Source: Anaerolineae bacterium (GTDB lineage: Bacteria > Chloroflexota > Anaerolineae > Aggregatilineales > Phototrophicaceae). Taken from it: 64,000 bases of DNA. Location: NCBI GenBank assembly GCA_022841825.1, contig JALHQT010000002.1:581276-645275 (forward strand). The letters run 5' to 3'. Below, piece after piece: positions 34,801 to 41,979 of the stretch. The notes below the pieces were generated by a model. It made no database searches. It was not told the origin of the DNA and saw only the letters and a list, made by a program, of their open reading frames with translations. Within the stretch, counting starts at the first letter, position 1. Each line of letters opens with the position of its first letter. A program made the translations under genes and the position numbers.

Positions 34801-35127
34801 GACGAGCGCGGGTTTGATGACGCGGTTGTAGTAGACGAAGTGGTAATCGTTGGTCTTGTCGAGCGCCATCTGCACGCGCCCGCCCAGCTCCGGCAGCAGC
34901 ATGATGCGCAGGTAGCGGTTCTCCAGGAAGACGGCGCGGTATTCCTTGGGCTGCGGCGTGTCTTCTACCTTGTCGATGACCGGGTAGGGGTAGACGATGC
35001 CGCTGCTGCCCTGGTAGACGCGGCGCTCCAGGAACATCGGATTTTTGTCCGGCTGCCCGACGCCATAGGTGGGGATGACGACCGTCTCTTCCCAGGCGCG
35101 GGCGATGTTGTCGAAGGATTGGGGCAT
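31813..35127 (-). CDS. DUF5107 protein with C-terminal TPR array
   Basis: 1104 residues. Residues about 1-460 form a DUF5107 region with a mutarotase-like beta-sandwich (FLENRYLRIMLLPELGGRVQMALDKTN, GGIEFNWPQHHRPTTYMPVEY, WWANPAVHVNDDYQ, DFDFVGCYDHGVRAGMMHVANHH). A Pro linker (PIPQPAKPAPPPSE) leads to about 620 residues of tetratricopeptide repeats (ARCNNALGLLLLRRGKFAEAEPYFSRAI and many more). The start ATG at 35127 is preferred over an upstream TTG at 35148. The family is tied to carbohydrate loci; a sugar-binding or epimerase role with a protein-interaction tail is inferred. Bases 32890-33260 inside the TPR region are unusually AT-rich. Confidence 0.82.
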   Translation of the reverse strand: MPQSFDNIARAWEETVVIPTYGVGQPDKNPMFLERRVYQGSSGIVYPYPVIDKVEDTPQPKEYRAVFLENRYLRIMLLPELGGRVQMALDKTNDYHFVYYNRVIKPALVGLAGPWISGGIEFNWPQHHRPTTYMPVEYHIEERKDGSVVCWCSEIERMFRMKSMIGFTLYPDAAFLELNVQLYNRTALPQTFLWWANPAVHVNDDYQSIFPPDVHAVMDHGKRAVSDFPIATGTYYKVDYAPGTDISRYKNIPVPTSYMAYHSDFDFVGCYDHGVRAGMMHVANHHVVPGKKQWTWGNGEFGKAWDRQLTDEDGPYIELMCGAFTDNQPDFSWLMPGEEKRFTQVFMPYKEIGGAKNATRECIVNLDVADGVARFGVYVSRPRTVNVDLLHQEGEHGTPSLYRCEIALSPEAALTDEIPYSGEAGALMLLVTDEKGAELIRYTPLTGEPPPIPQPAKPAPPPSEVASNDELYLHGLHLEQYRHATYAPEPYYEEALRRDPGDARCNNALGLLLLRRGKFAEAEPYFSRAIARLTMRNPNPYDGEPHYNLGLSLRMQARYDEAYDAFYKATWNIAWRAAASFELARIDCRRGRYRDALALLDTTLRLNADHHQARHLRIVCLRMLGDESGVLSEATIATKLDVYNFGAQYEQGLFVSEYEAEYTLLMNYPAIAHNLIEIALDYFHIGLLDDAISVLQDSTTNDVMIEYYLAWVMNQNGNEKWAYERFSKETLAWVAKMPFDTWFPNEVEAVPALQLAIEKNPQDANAPYALGNFWYAHRQYDDAIAMWELAAARNAAFATPFRNLGIAYMNKRGDGAKARAMYAKAFACDPSDARVLFELDQLEKKLGAGAAERLARLDEYPVLVAQRDDMTLERITLLNLVGRHQEALDALLARTFHPWEGGEGKVAEQYVISLLQLARQALRDGNADEAAALLLRARDYPPNLNEGKLAGAQENHIHYTLGLVYESLGDHTQARTHFEAASHGISELSSQMYYNDQPPDMIFYQGVARAKLGQADAARAIFERLVAYGRDHVDDDVKMDYFAVSLPNFLIFDDDLSLRNRIHCHYMMALGYQGLGQRDNADAHFAQVLALEPCHIGAAANRRI

Positions 35128-35162
35128 GGTGGGGTTGTCTCTTGCCAAATAGTTCTTGCCTG

Positions 35163-35284
35163 TTTACCCCTCCCCCAACCCCTCCCCACTCCGCAGGCTC
35201 CGTAGAGAGGGGAGCCAGAAGACTCGTCTGGAAGTCCCTCTCCACGCAGCTTGCGGAGTGGGGAGGGATTTAGGGAGGGGTAAA
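35163..35284. repeat. Large palindromic intergenic element, copy 3
   Basis: TTTACCCCTCCC (35163-35174) pairs exactly with 35273-35284, and CCCTCCCCACTCCGCA (35180-35195) pairs exactly with 35252-35267. The loop holds TCTGGAAGTCCCTC at about 35227, shared with the element at 25124. It lies between the ABC permease gene and the DUF5107 gene in the same transcription direction. Confidence 0.65.
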
Positions 35285-35326
35285 TGTGAGCGGTGACCGT
35301 CCTTGATTTCGTCAACCGCAAAACGC

Positions 35327-36460
35327 TTACTTCGCGCGCGCCTTCGCTTCGCGCGACTGGCGCCACTGCGAGATGGCGACCGCGCCGATCAGCAGCAAGC
35401 CGAGCGCCACACGCTGGACGAAGGTGTTAAAGCCGAGCAGGTTCATGCCGTTGTTCAGCACGCCGACGATGATGACCGCCAGGAAGGTGCCGACGATGGT
35501 GCCTTTGCCGCCCGCCGTCGCCGCGCCACCCAGGAAGACCGCCGTGATCGCTTGCAGCTCAAAGCCGACGCCGTTGATCGGGTTGCCCGACGTGGTACGC
35601 GCCGAAAGCAGCACCCCCGCCAAGCCTGCCACCCCGCCCGACAGCACATACATCATGATGCGCACGCGGTTGAGGTTGATGCCCGCCAGCCGGGCGGCGT
35701 TCTCGTTGCCGCCGATGGCATAGATCGAGCGCCCGAAGGTGGTGTATGCCATCAGGATATGGAAGATGATGGCGACGAAGATCAGGATGATTGTCAGGAA
35801 CGGCACGCCCGTCCACGCCACGCCGCCGAGCGGGGGAATGGGCGCATCCTGGAACAAGCGCCCCTGCGCTAGCCAGGTAAACTCCGGCTGCGTGACGACG
35901 CCGATCGGTTTGCCATCCGGCGCGAGCAGGAAGGCGATGCCCGCGAAGGCAGCCAGCGTGCCCAGGGTGGCGATGATCGGGTTGACGCGCAGCACGGTGA
36001 CGATCAAGCCGTTGATGACGCCCGCGACCATGCCCGCCAGGATGCCCGCGACGACCGCGAAGAAGACATTGTCGGTCGGAAAGAACATCAGCCCGCCGAC
36101 TGCGCCCGTACCCGCCAGCACCGACGCCGAGACGACCGAGCCGATCGACGCCACGCTGCCGACCGAAATATCCAGCGCGCCCGCCACGATGACGACCGTC
36201 TCGCCAATTGCCAGCAAGCCGACAATCACGATTGCCTGGGCAAGGCTGTTCATCAGGTTTTGCCAACTGAAGAATTTATCGCCGCCGTCCATCCCGAACC
36301 AACCGCTGACGACGGTGATCAGGAGGACGAGGATCGCCAGTGCGATGAGCAGCGAGAGGTTATCGCTGCCGATGGCATTGGCGATGCGTCGCCCCAACCC
36401 GACGCCGGGGCTTCTGGCGGGTGTGACTTTTGGAAGTGAATCTTGCGTAGTTGCGCTCAT
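35327..36460 (-). CDS. Sugar ABC transporter permease (RbsC/XylH/AraH-like)
   Basis: 377 residues of the BPD_transp_2 family with about ten hydrophobic helices. The conserved EAA-like cytoplasmic loop is GRSIYAIGGNENAARLAGINLNRVRIMMYVLSG, followed by TTSGNPINGVGFELQAITAVFLGGAATAGGKGTIVGT. It forms the membrane channel of a ribose/arabinose-type importer with the ATPase and binding protein encoded immediately upstream. Order on the minus strand is binding protein, ATPase, permease. Confidence 0.93.
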   Translation of the reverse strand: MSATTQDSLPKVTPARSPGVGLGRRIANAIGSDNLSLLIALAILVLLITVVSGWFGMDGGDKFFSWQNLMNSLAQAIVIVGLLAIGETVVIVAGALDISVGSVASIGSVVSASVLAGTGAVGGLMFFPTDNVFFAVVAGILAGMVAGVINGLIVTVLRVNPIIATLGTLAAFAGIAFLLAPDGKPIGVVTQPEFTWLAQGRLFQDAPIPPLGGVAWTGVPFLTIILIFVAIIFHILMAYTTFGRSIYAIGGNENAARLAGINLNRVRIMMYVLSGGVAGLAGVLLSARTTSGNPINGVGFELQAITAVFLGGAATAGGKGTIVGTFLAVIIVGVLNNGMNLLGFNTFVQRVALGLLLIGAVAISQWRQSREAKARAK

Positions 36461-36513
36461 AACGTTCTTGTCTCTTTTCAGCGGACGGCATCAAAGCCGT
36501 CCACGATCTCATC

Positions 36514-38082
36514 TCAGGATGTCGCGGCATCACCCGCGACGGATAAATTATCGACCATTGCCAGCGCCAGGACTTTTTCTTCCGTCGCTTCCTCGCGCGC
36601 CAGCTCGCCTGTGATTCTACCGTTTTGCATGACGTAAATGCGATCTGCCAAACCGAGGATTTCCGGCAGTTCGGAACTGATCATGATGATGGCGATGTCC
36701 TGCTTCGCAAGTTCTTCCAGCAGCGCGTAAATCTCCGCTTTCGCACCCACGTCGATGCCGCGCGTCGGCTCATCGAGGATCAGCACCTTCGGCTTTGCCG
36801 CCAGCCAGCGCGCCAGCACGACCTTTTGCTGGTTGCCGCCGGAGAGCTTGCCGACCGGCTGTTCGACCGACGGCGTGACGACGCGCAGCTTTTCGACATA
36901 GCTGGTCGCGACCTTGCGTTCCAGCGCGCCGCGCAGGAAACTCAGGCGGCTGAGTTGGCGCAGGATGGCGATGCTGGTGTTCTCCATCACGCTGCGGATC
37001 AGAATTAAGCCCTCGCGCTTGCGGTCTTCCGGCGCGAAGCCGATCCCCTTCATGATCGCCTCGCCAGGGGAGCGGATGTTCGTCTCTTTGCCTTCCAGGA
37101 TGACTTGCCCGCTCGTCCTTGGGAACGCGCCGAAGATCACCTTCGCCAGTTCGGTGCGCCCCGCGCCAACCAAGCCGGAGAAGCCGACGATCTCGCCCGC
37201 GTTGACATGGAAGCTGATGTCGCGGTGCCAATTGCTATGGAGGTTCTTGACCTCCAGCACCGTCCGAGTGGTGCGGCGCGAGTCGCCGCGAAAGACCTCG
37301 GAGATTTCGCGCCCCACCATCATGCGCACGATGTCGCTTTGCGTCAGCTCGCTCAACGGCTGTAGGGTGATCAGCTTGCCATCGCGCAGGATCGCGATGC
37401 GGTCGCACAGGCGGCGAATTTCGTTCAGGCGATGCGAGACGTAGATGATGGCGACGCCTTCGTCGCGCAGCTTGCGCACGAGCGTGAACAGCCGCGTGAC
37501 CTCTTCGTCGGTCAGCGATGAGGTGGGTTCGTCCAGCGCCAGCACGCTCACGCCCGATTTGAGCGCGCGCATGATTTCGACCAACTGCTTCTGCGCCGAC
37601 GAGAGCTGATTGCCCATCAGGTCGATGGGCAGGATGTTTTCAAAACCATACTCGGTGAGGCTTTCGCGCACCCGCTGATTGAGTTTGCCGCGATTGACGA
37701 AGCCGAGGTTGCGCGGCAGCTCGCCTACCCAGATGTTCTCCGGCACATCGACCCAGGGGATGATTTCGGGTTCCTGGTAGATGACGCGGATGCCCGCTTT
37801 GTGCGCGCTGTGTGGGTTGGGGAAGGTGACGGGCTGCCCGTCGATCAGGATGCTGCCGGAGTCCGGCTGATAATCGCCATTGAGGATTTTGAGCAGAGTC
37901 GATTTGCCCGCGCCGTTTTCGCCCATAAAGGCGAGGATTTCGCCTGGGCGGATGTCCAGCGAGACATCGTTGAGCGCCTGAATATTCGGGAATGCCTTGC
38001 TGATCTTCCTGATTTCGAGCGACTGAATGCGTTTTTTGCGCGATGTTTCTGCGCTCTTGGATGAAACCGTTGTGGCAACCAT
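36514..38082 (-). CDS. Sugar ABC transporter ATP-binding protein (RbsA/AraG-like)
   Basis: 522 residues with two fused ATPase domains. The first has Walker A GENGAGKST at 54-62, the signature-like LSSAQKQLVEIMRAL and Walker B VLALDEPTSSL. The second has a degenerate Walker A GLVGAGRTE, signature LSGGNQQKVVLARWL and VLILDEPTRGIDVGAK. This layout is typical of carbohydrate importers (CUT2). It powers the permease encoded 53 bases downstream. Confidence 0.94.
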   Translation of the reverse strand: MVATTVSSKSAETSRKKRIQSLEIRKISKAFPNIQALNDVSLDIRPGEILAFMGENGAGKSTLLKILNGDYQPDSGSILIDGQPVTFPNPHSAHKAGIRVIYQEPEIIPWVDVPENIWVGELPRNLGFVNRGKLNQRVRESLTEYGFENILPIDLMGNQLSSAQKQLVEIMRALKSGVSVLALDEPTSSLTDEEVTRLFTLVRKLRDEGVAIIYVSHRLNEIRRLCDRIAILRDGKLITLQPLSELTQSDIVRMMVGREISEVFRGDSRRTTRTVLEVKNLHSNWHRDISFHVNAGEIVGFSGLVGAGRTELAKVIFGAFPRTSGQVILEGKETNIRSPGEAIMKGIGFAPEDRKREGLILIRSVMENTSIAILRQLSRLSFLRGALERKVATSYVEKLRVVTPSVEQPVGKLSGGNQQKVVLARWLAAKPKVLILDEPTRGIDVGAKAEIYALLEELAKQDIAIIMISSELPEILGLADRIYVMQNGRITGELAREEATEEKVLALAMVDNLSVAGDAATS

Positions 38083-38121
38083 TTCTAAATGTCTCTTTAA
38101 CCGAACCTATTCAATTTCGGC

Positions 38122-38190
38122 GGGCGATGCCATGGCATCGCCCCTATAACAACCGATGCATCGTAGGGGCGCAATACATTGCGCCCCTAC
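38122..38190. repeat. Paired-hairpin intergenic repeat, locus D
   Basis: GGGCGATGCCATGGCATCGCC followed by CCTA (38122-38146; 21-base stem region written here in two arms GGGCGATGCC and GGCATCGCC) faces GTAGGGGCGCAAT-ACATTGCGCCCCTAC at 38163-38190. It is located between the binding-protein and ATPase genes of the importer and may protect the upstream transcript 3' end. Confidence 0.65.
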
Positions 38191-38205
38191 GACCCTAAAT
38201 CGTTA

Positions 38206-40140
38206 TCAGCCGCAGTTGGCGAGCGAAACCTCGTCCATCACATCGCGGAAGTTTTCCGCATTGACGATGGTGGTGGGTGCGTAGGTTTCGGCGGGCGGTT
38301 CGACGCCGTTGACGACCGCATCGTACAGCACTGTCGCTGCCGTGCGACCGACATCCAGACCGCTGATGAACAGCGCGCCGCGGAAGCCGCTGGGCTGTTC
38401 AGCCGCCCAGAACTTGCACGCCTCGTAAGCGCCCAAGCCGACGCCGATGACGTTGTCATTGCTGATGCCAGCTGTCGCCAGCGCGGTCAGCGTACCGAGG
38501 ACACCTTCGTCGTTGCAGGCGAAGACGACCCAGTGCGTGACATCCGGGTTGGCGGTGATGACGGGACCAGCGGCATCGAGCGCGGAATTGGTCTCGCCCG
38601 TGTACGGCACGGGGAAGATGTTCTCTTCCGGCACGCCGGCTGCCAGCATGGCGGCGGTCGAGGCGTTGGTGCGATCCATACAGACGGAGAGCGTCTCGAC
38701 CTGGGTCGAAAGCACGCCGACCTTGATGGCGCTGTCATCGAGCCAGCCGCTTTCGGTCAGCAGGCGGGCGGCTTCTTCGCCGACCTTGGTGCCCATGTCG
38801 GTGCCGTTGAAGCCGACGAAGGGAACCGGGTCGCCGTTTTCGTCCACGATGTTGTCATCGGTGGCGATCAGCACGATACCCGCTTCGCGGGCTGCCTGGG
38901 CAATGGCGGGACCAATCGTCTGGTCGGGGACGGTGATGGCGATGCCCGCCGCGCCCGCCGAGATGGCGTCATTGACGAGGCTGATGCCGAGGCTGGGGTC
39001 GAGCGCCGCGTTGAAGGTGCTCGCCGTCGCGCCGAGTTCTTCGGCGGCAGTGGCGAACGAAGTTTGCAGGTCAATGAAATACTGCTGGTCAGCGCTCTTG
39101 TTGATGGCGACCAGCAGCGGGGCTTCGCCTGCCATCGCGCTGACATCGACACCGCAGTTACCGAGCGAAACCTCGTCCATGACGTCCATGAAGTTTTCGG
39201 CGTTGACGATGGTGGTGGGTGCGTAGGTCTCGGCGGGGGGTTCGACGCCGTTGACGACCGCATCGTACAGCACTGTCGCTGCCGTGCGACCGACATCCAG
39301 ACCGCTGATGAACAGCGCGCCGCGGAACGAGGTCTCCTGACCTGCCGCCCAGAACTTGCACGCCTCGTAAGCGCCCAAGCCGACGCCGATGACGTTGTCA
39401 TTGCTGACGCCAGCCGTCGCCAGCGCGGTCAGCGTGCCGAGGACACCTTCGTCGTTGCAGGCGAAGACGACCCAGTGCGTGACATCCGGGTTGGCAGTAA
39501 CGACCGGACCAGCGGCATCGAGCGCGGAGTTGGTCTCGCCCGTGTACGGCACGGGGAAGATGTTCTCTTCCGGCACGCCGGCTGCCAGCATGGCGGCGGT
39601 CGAAGCGTTGGTGCGATCCATACAGACGGAGAGCGTCTCGACCTGGGTCGAAAGCACGCCGACCTTGATGGCGCTGTCGTCGAGCCAGCCGCTTTCGGTC
39701 AGCAGGCGGGCGGCTTCTTCGCCGACCTTGGTGCCCATGTCGGTGCCGTTGAAGCCGACGAAGGGAACCGGGTCGCCGTTTTCGTCCACGATGTTGTCAT
39801 CGGTGGCGATCAGCACGATACCCGCTTCGCGGGCTGCCTGGGCAATGGCGGGACCAATCGTCTGGTCGGGGACGGTGATGGCGATGCCCGCCGCGCCCGC
39901 CGAGATGGCGTCATTGACAAGGCTGATGCCGAGGCTGGGGTCGAGCGCCGCGTTGAAGGTGCTCGCCGTCGCGCCGAGTTCTTCGGCGGCAGTGGCGAAC
40001 GAAGTTTGCAGGTCAATGAAATACTGTTGATCGGCGCTCTTGTTGATGGCGACCAGCAGTGGTGCATCCTGAGCGAGAGTGGGTGTCACGATCAAGGTAG
40101 CGAGGAGGAGGAGAAGGAGGGGAAGCAGATACCTTTTCAT
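38206..40140 (-). CDS. AraF-like sugar-binding protein, tandem-duplicated in one chain
   Basis: 644 residues: a signal peptide (KRYLLPLLLLLLATLIVTPTLAQ) then two almost identical periplasmic-binding-protein domains of the Peripla_BP_4/AraF type. Each starts APLLVAINKSADQQYFIDLQ and ends NAENFxDVMDEVSLxNCG. The repeat unit is 942 bp, exactly 314 codons; for example GTTGATGGCG occurs at 39100 and 40042. The copies differ in only a few residues (FMDV/FRDV, VVTANP/VITANP, AGQETS/AEQPSG). The family captures sugars, probably an arabinose-like pentose or related sugar. An alternative TTG start at 40149 has GGAG closely upstream. It feeds the RbsA/RbsC-like proteins encoded downstream. Confidence 0.92.
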   Translation of the reverse strand: MKRYLLPLLLLLLATLIVTPTLAQDAPLLVAINKSADQQYFIDLQTSFATAAEELGATASTFNAALDPSLGISLVNDAISAGAAGIAITVPDQTIGPAIAQAAREAGIVLIATDDNIVDENGDPVPFVGFNGTDMGTKVGEEAARLLTESGWLDDSAIKVGVLSTQVETLSVCMDRTNASTAAMLAAGVPEENIFPVPYTGETNSALDAAGPVVTANPDVTHWVVFACNDEGVLGTLTALATAGVSNDNVIGVGLGAYEACKFWAAGQETSFRGALFISGLDVGRTAATVLYDAVVNGVEPPAETYAPTTIVNAENFMDVMDEVSLGNCGVDVSAMAGEAPLLVAINKSADQQYFIDLQTSFATAAEELGATASTFNAALDPSLGISLVNDAISAGAAGIAITVPDQTIGPAIAQAAREAGIVLIATDDNIVDENGDPVPFVGFNGTDMGTKVGEEAARLLTESGWLDDSAIKVGVLSTQVETLSVCMDRTNASTAAMLAAGVPEENIFPVPYTGETNSALDAAGPVITANPDVTHWVVFACNDEGVLGTLTALATAGISNDNVIGVGLGAYEACKFWAAEQPSGFRGALFISGLDVGRTAATVLYDAVVNGVEPPAETYAPTTIVNAENFRDVMDEVSLANCG

Positions 40141-40471
40141 GATTTTCAATGGACTCCAGACTCAATATTCAAGCAGACAATACCTCTTTCAATCGGGTGA
40201 CTGCGGCTCAAACCATCGACACCTCCACAGAGCACATGACACTGTTGGGTTGGGAAACGCACGGCAGACCGCACGCTATTTTCTCACTATAGAGTTCACA
40301 GTTGTGCAAAACAAGTGAATTGTTGCTCAGTTGGCAGGACTTCGGCAACCTTTTCAGCACGATTGCACGAATCGGTCTCCGCGTCAGGGTGGAAACCTGT
40401 CTTACATCTTTACATCTGCATGAGTATACGCTAGGCTCTGACATTTACAACTTTTTACGGAGTACTGGATC
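40141..40471. promoter_or_regulatory. Divergent control region of the sugar locus
   Basis: A gene-free region between the minus-strand importer operon and the plus-strand RraA-GntR-dehydratase group. It is AT-richer than its surroundings. For the importer, TTGTTT and TATAGT (minus strand, about 40285-40315) spaced by 17 bases is a weak promoter candidate. For the aldolase gene, GGAG lies about 11 bases before the ATG. The neighbouring GntR protein is the likely regulator, but I see no clear GntR palindrome. Confidence 0.45.
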
Positions 40472-41161
40472 ATGACACTGTGGCAGACCGATCAGGAGCT
40501 TTTTGAAATCGCGCGGGTCGAGTTATTCACCGCTGTCGTCGGCGATGTCATGGATCAGATCGGCTTGCAGCGCCAGTTTCTTCTGCCACAGATCCGACCG
40601 CTGCGCGAAGACATGATCCTGATCGGGCGCGCCATGCCCGTGCTGGAAGCCGACACCTTCGCCGAGCGTGACAGCCACGTCAACCCGATGCTGTCCAAGT
40701 CATTTGGGATGATGCTGGAAGCGCTGGATGACCTGAAGCCGCACGAAATCTATGTCTGCTCCGGCTCGTCGCCCAGTTACGCGCTGTGGGGAGAACTCAT
40801 GAGCACACGGGCGATGAAACTGGGCGCGGCGGGCGCGGTGCTCAACGGCTACTCGCGCGATACACGGGCGATTCTGCCGCTCGGTTTCCCGGTCTTTTCC
40901 TACGGGTCATATGCTCAGGATCAGGCACCGCGTGGCAAGGTGCTGGATTTCCGCGTGCCCATCCGCATTGGCGACGCGCTGATTCGTCCGGGCGATGTGC
41001 TCTTTGGCGATGTTGACGGTGTCTGCGTCATCCCGCACGAAGCGGTGGACGAGGTGTTTACGCGCGCGCTGGAAAAGGCGCGGGGCGAAAAAGTCGTGCG
41101 CACCGCCATCGAAAGCGGCATGAGCGCCGTCGAAGCGTTCACGAAATACAACATCATGTGA
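40472..41161 (+). CDS. RraA-family aldolase-like protein
   Basis: 229 residues. The RraA/HMG-aldolase core is visible: ELMSTRAMKLGAAGAVLNGYSRDTRAI with the conserved Gly-Ala and Arg-Asp, FPVFSYG, and DFRVPIRIGDALIRPGDVLFGDVDGVCVIP. Enzymatic members cleave 4-hydroxy-2-oxo acids; true RraA proteins regulate RNase E instead. Its place beside a dehydratase and a sugar importer favours the aldolase role: cleaving a 2-keto-3-deoxy type intermediate. It is probably co-transcribed with the GntR gene downstream. Confidence 0.85.
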   Translation: MTLWQTDQELFEIARVELFTAVVGDVMDQIGLQRQFLLPQIRPLREDMILIGRAMPVLEADTFAERDSHVNPMLSKSFGMMLEALDDLKPHEIYVCSGSSPSYALWGELMSTRAMKLGAAGAVLNGYSRDTRAILPLGFPVFSYGSYAQDQAPRGKVLDFRVPIRIGDALIRPGDVLFGDVDGVCVIPHEAVDEVFTRALEKARGEKVVRTAIESGMSAVEAFTKYNIM

Positions 41162-41203
41162 TTGAAGAGTGCATGGTGCGTCGTGCGAACAAACGCGATT
41201 CGT

Positions 41204-41227
41204 GTAGGGACGAGTCATGCCTCGTCC
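41204..41227. repeat. Single unit of the paired-hairpin repeat, locus C
   Basis: GTAGGGACGAGTCATGCCTC continuing GTCC at 41204-41227 forms the right-hand type unit. It is followed by degenerate ATGGCGTGTCCGA and ATGGCGCGTCCGA copies up to about 41258. It lies between the aldolase-like and GntR genes. Confidence 0.55.
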
Positions 41228-41275
41228 GATATGGCGTGTCCGACATGGCGCGTCCGAAGTGATGAGTAACGAGTG

Positions 41276-41968
41276 ATGATCCAGAAAGTCAAACGCGACA
41301 CCCTTTCCCAGCAGGTGACGCAGAGTCTGATCGCCCTGATCGACGCGCGCGACCTCGCGCCAGGCGATACACTGCCCTCCGAGGCGCAGTTGGCGCTCGA
41401 ATTCGGGGCGAGCCGCCCCGTCATCCGCGAGGCGCTCAAAGCGCTGCAAGGCGAAGGCATCATCGAGGTTGTGACGGGCAAGAATGCCGTCATCAAGCCC
41501 ATTTCGAGCACCATGCTGCGCAAATTCTTCGAACGCGCTATCGCCATGAAGTCCGCCTCGTTTCGCGATTTGATCGAAGTGCGTCAGGGATTGGAACTGC
41601 AAAGCGTCACACTGGCTGCGCAGCGCTGCGGAGATGCCGACATCGCGGCGTTGGAGGGGGTGATGGCGCAGATGCGCGACCACTTGCAGGATCATGTCCG
41701 TTTTGCCGAATATGATGTCGCATTTCATCTGCATATCGCGTCTGCCGCGCACAATCCCATGATCTACTACCTGCTGGAGTCGATCCGCGACGCGATGCGC
41801 GACAATGTTCTCCAGGGCATGCGCATCCGCTTCAGCGCGGAAGATTATGCACGGGTTGTGGCGCGCCATGAGGCGATTTTGCAGGCGCTGCGCGAACACA
41901 ACGTGGGAGCGGCTCAACAGGCGATGCAGGAACACTTTACAGAAGCGCTGCGTGCGCTGGACGAATAG
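41276..41968 (+). CDS. GntR-family regulator with FCD domain (FadR type)
   Basis: 230 residues. The N-terminal winged helix (about 8-75) shows LSQQVTQSLIALIDARDLAPGDTLPSEAQLALEFGASRPVIREALKALQGEGIIEVV. The FCD ligand domain follows (DLIEVRQGLELQSVTLAAQRCGDADI, FAEYDVAFHLHIASAAHNPMIYYLLESI, ARVVARHEAILQALREHN) with the metal-binding Asp/His residues. It is probably an effector-released repressor of the flanking sugar genes, responding to a sugar acid or intermediate. An in-frame GTG lies one codon upstream. No strong ribosome site is seen. Confidence 0.9.
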   Translation: MIQKVKRDTLSQQVTQSLIALIDARDLAPGDTLPSEAQLALEFGASRPVIREALKALQGEGIIEVVTGKNAVIKPISSTMLRKFFERAIAMKSASFRDLIEVRQGLELQSVTLAAQRCGDADIAALEGVMAQMRDHLQDHVRFAEYDVAFHLHIASAAHNPMIYYLLESIRDAMRDNVLQGMRIRFSAEDYARVVARHEAILQALREHNVGAAQQAMQEHFTEALRALDE

Positions 41969-41979
41969 GGAAATAGATC

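Noticed and set aside
38179-40200. 673-codon plus-strand open frame opposite the sugar-binding protein
   Set aside because: It is the antisense of two nearly identical high-GC domains, so both copies stay open. It has no ribosome site, shows low-complexity Asp/Gly/Arg usage and has no family.
40208-40444. 78-codon minus-strand frame in the divergent control region of the sugar locus
   Set aside because: It is Cys/Ser/Val-rich without a family or ribosome site and lies in an AT-rich promoter-like region.
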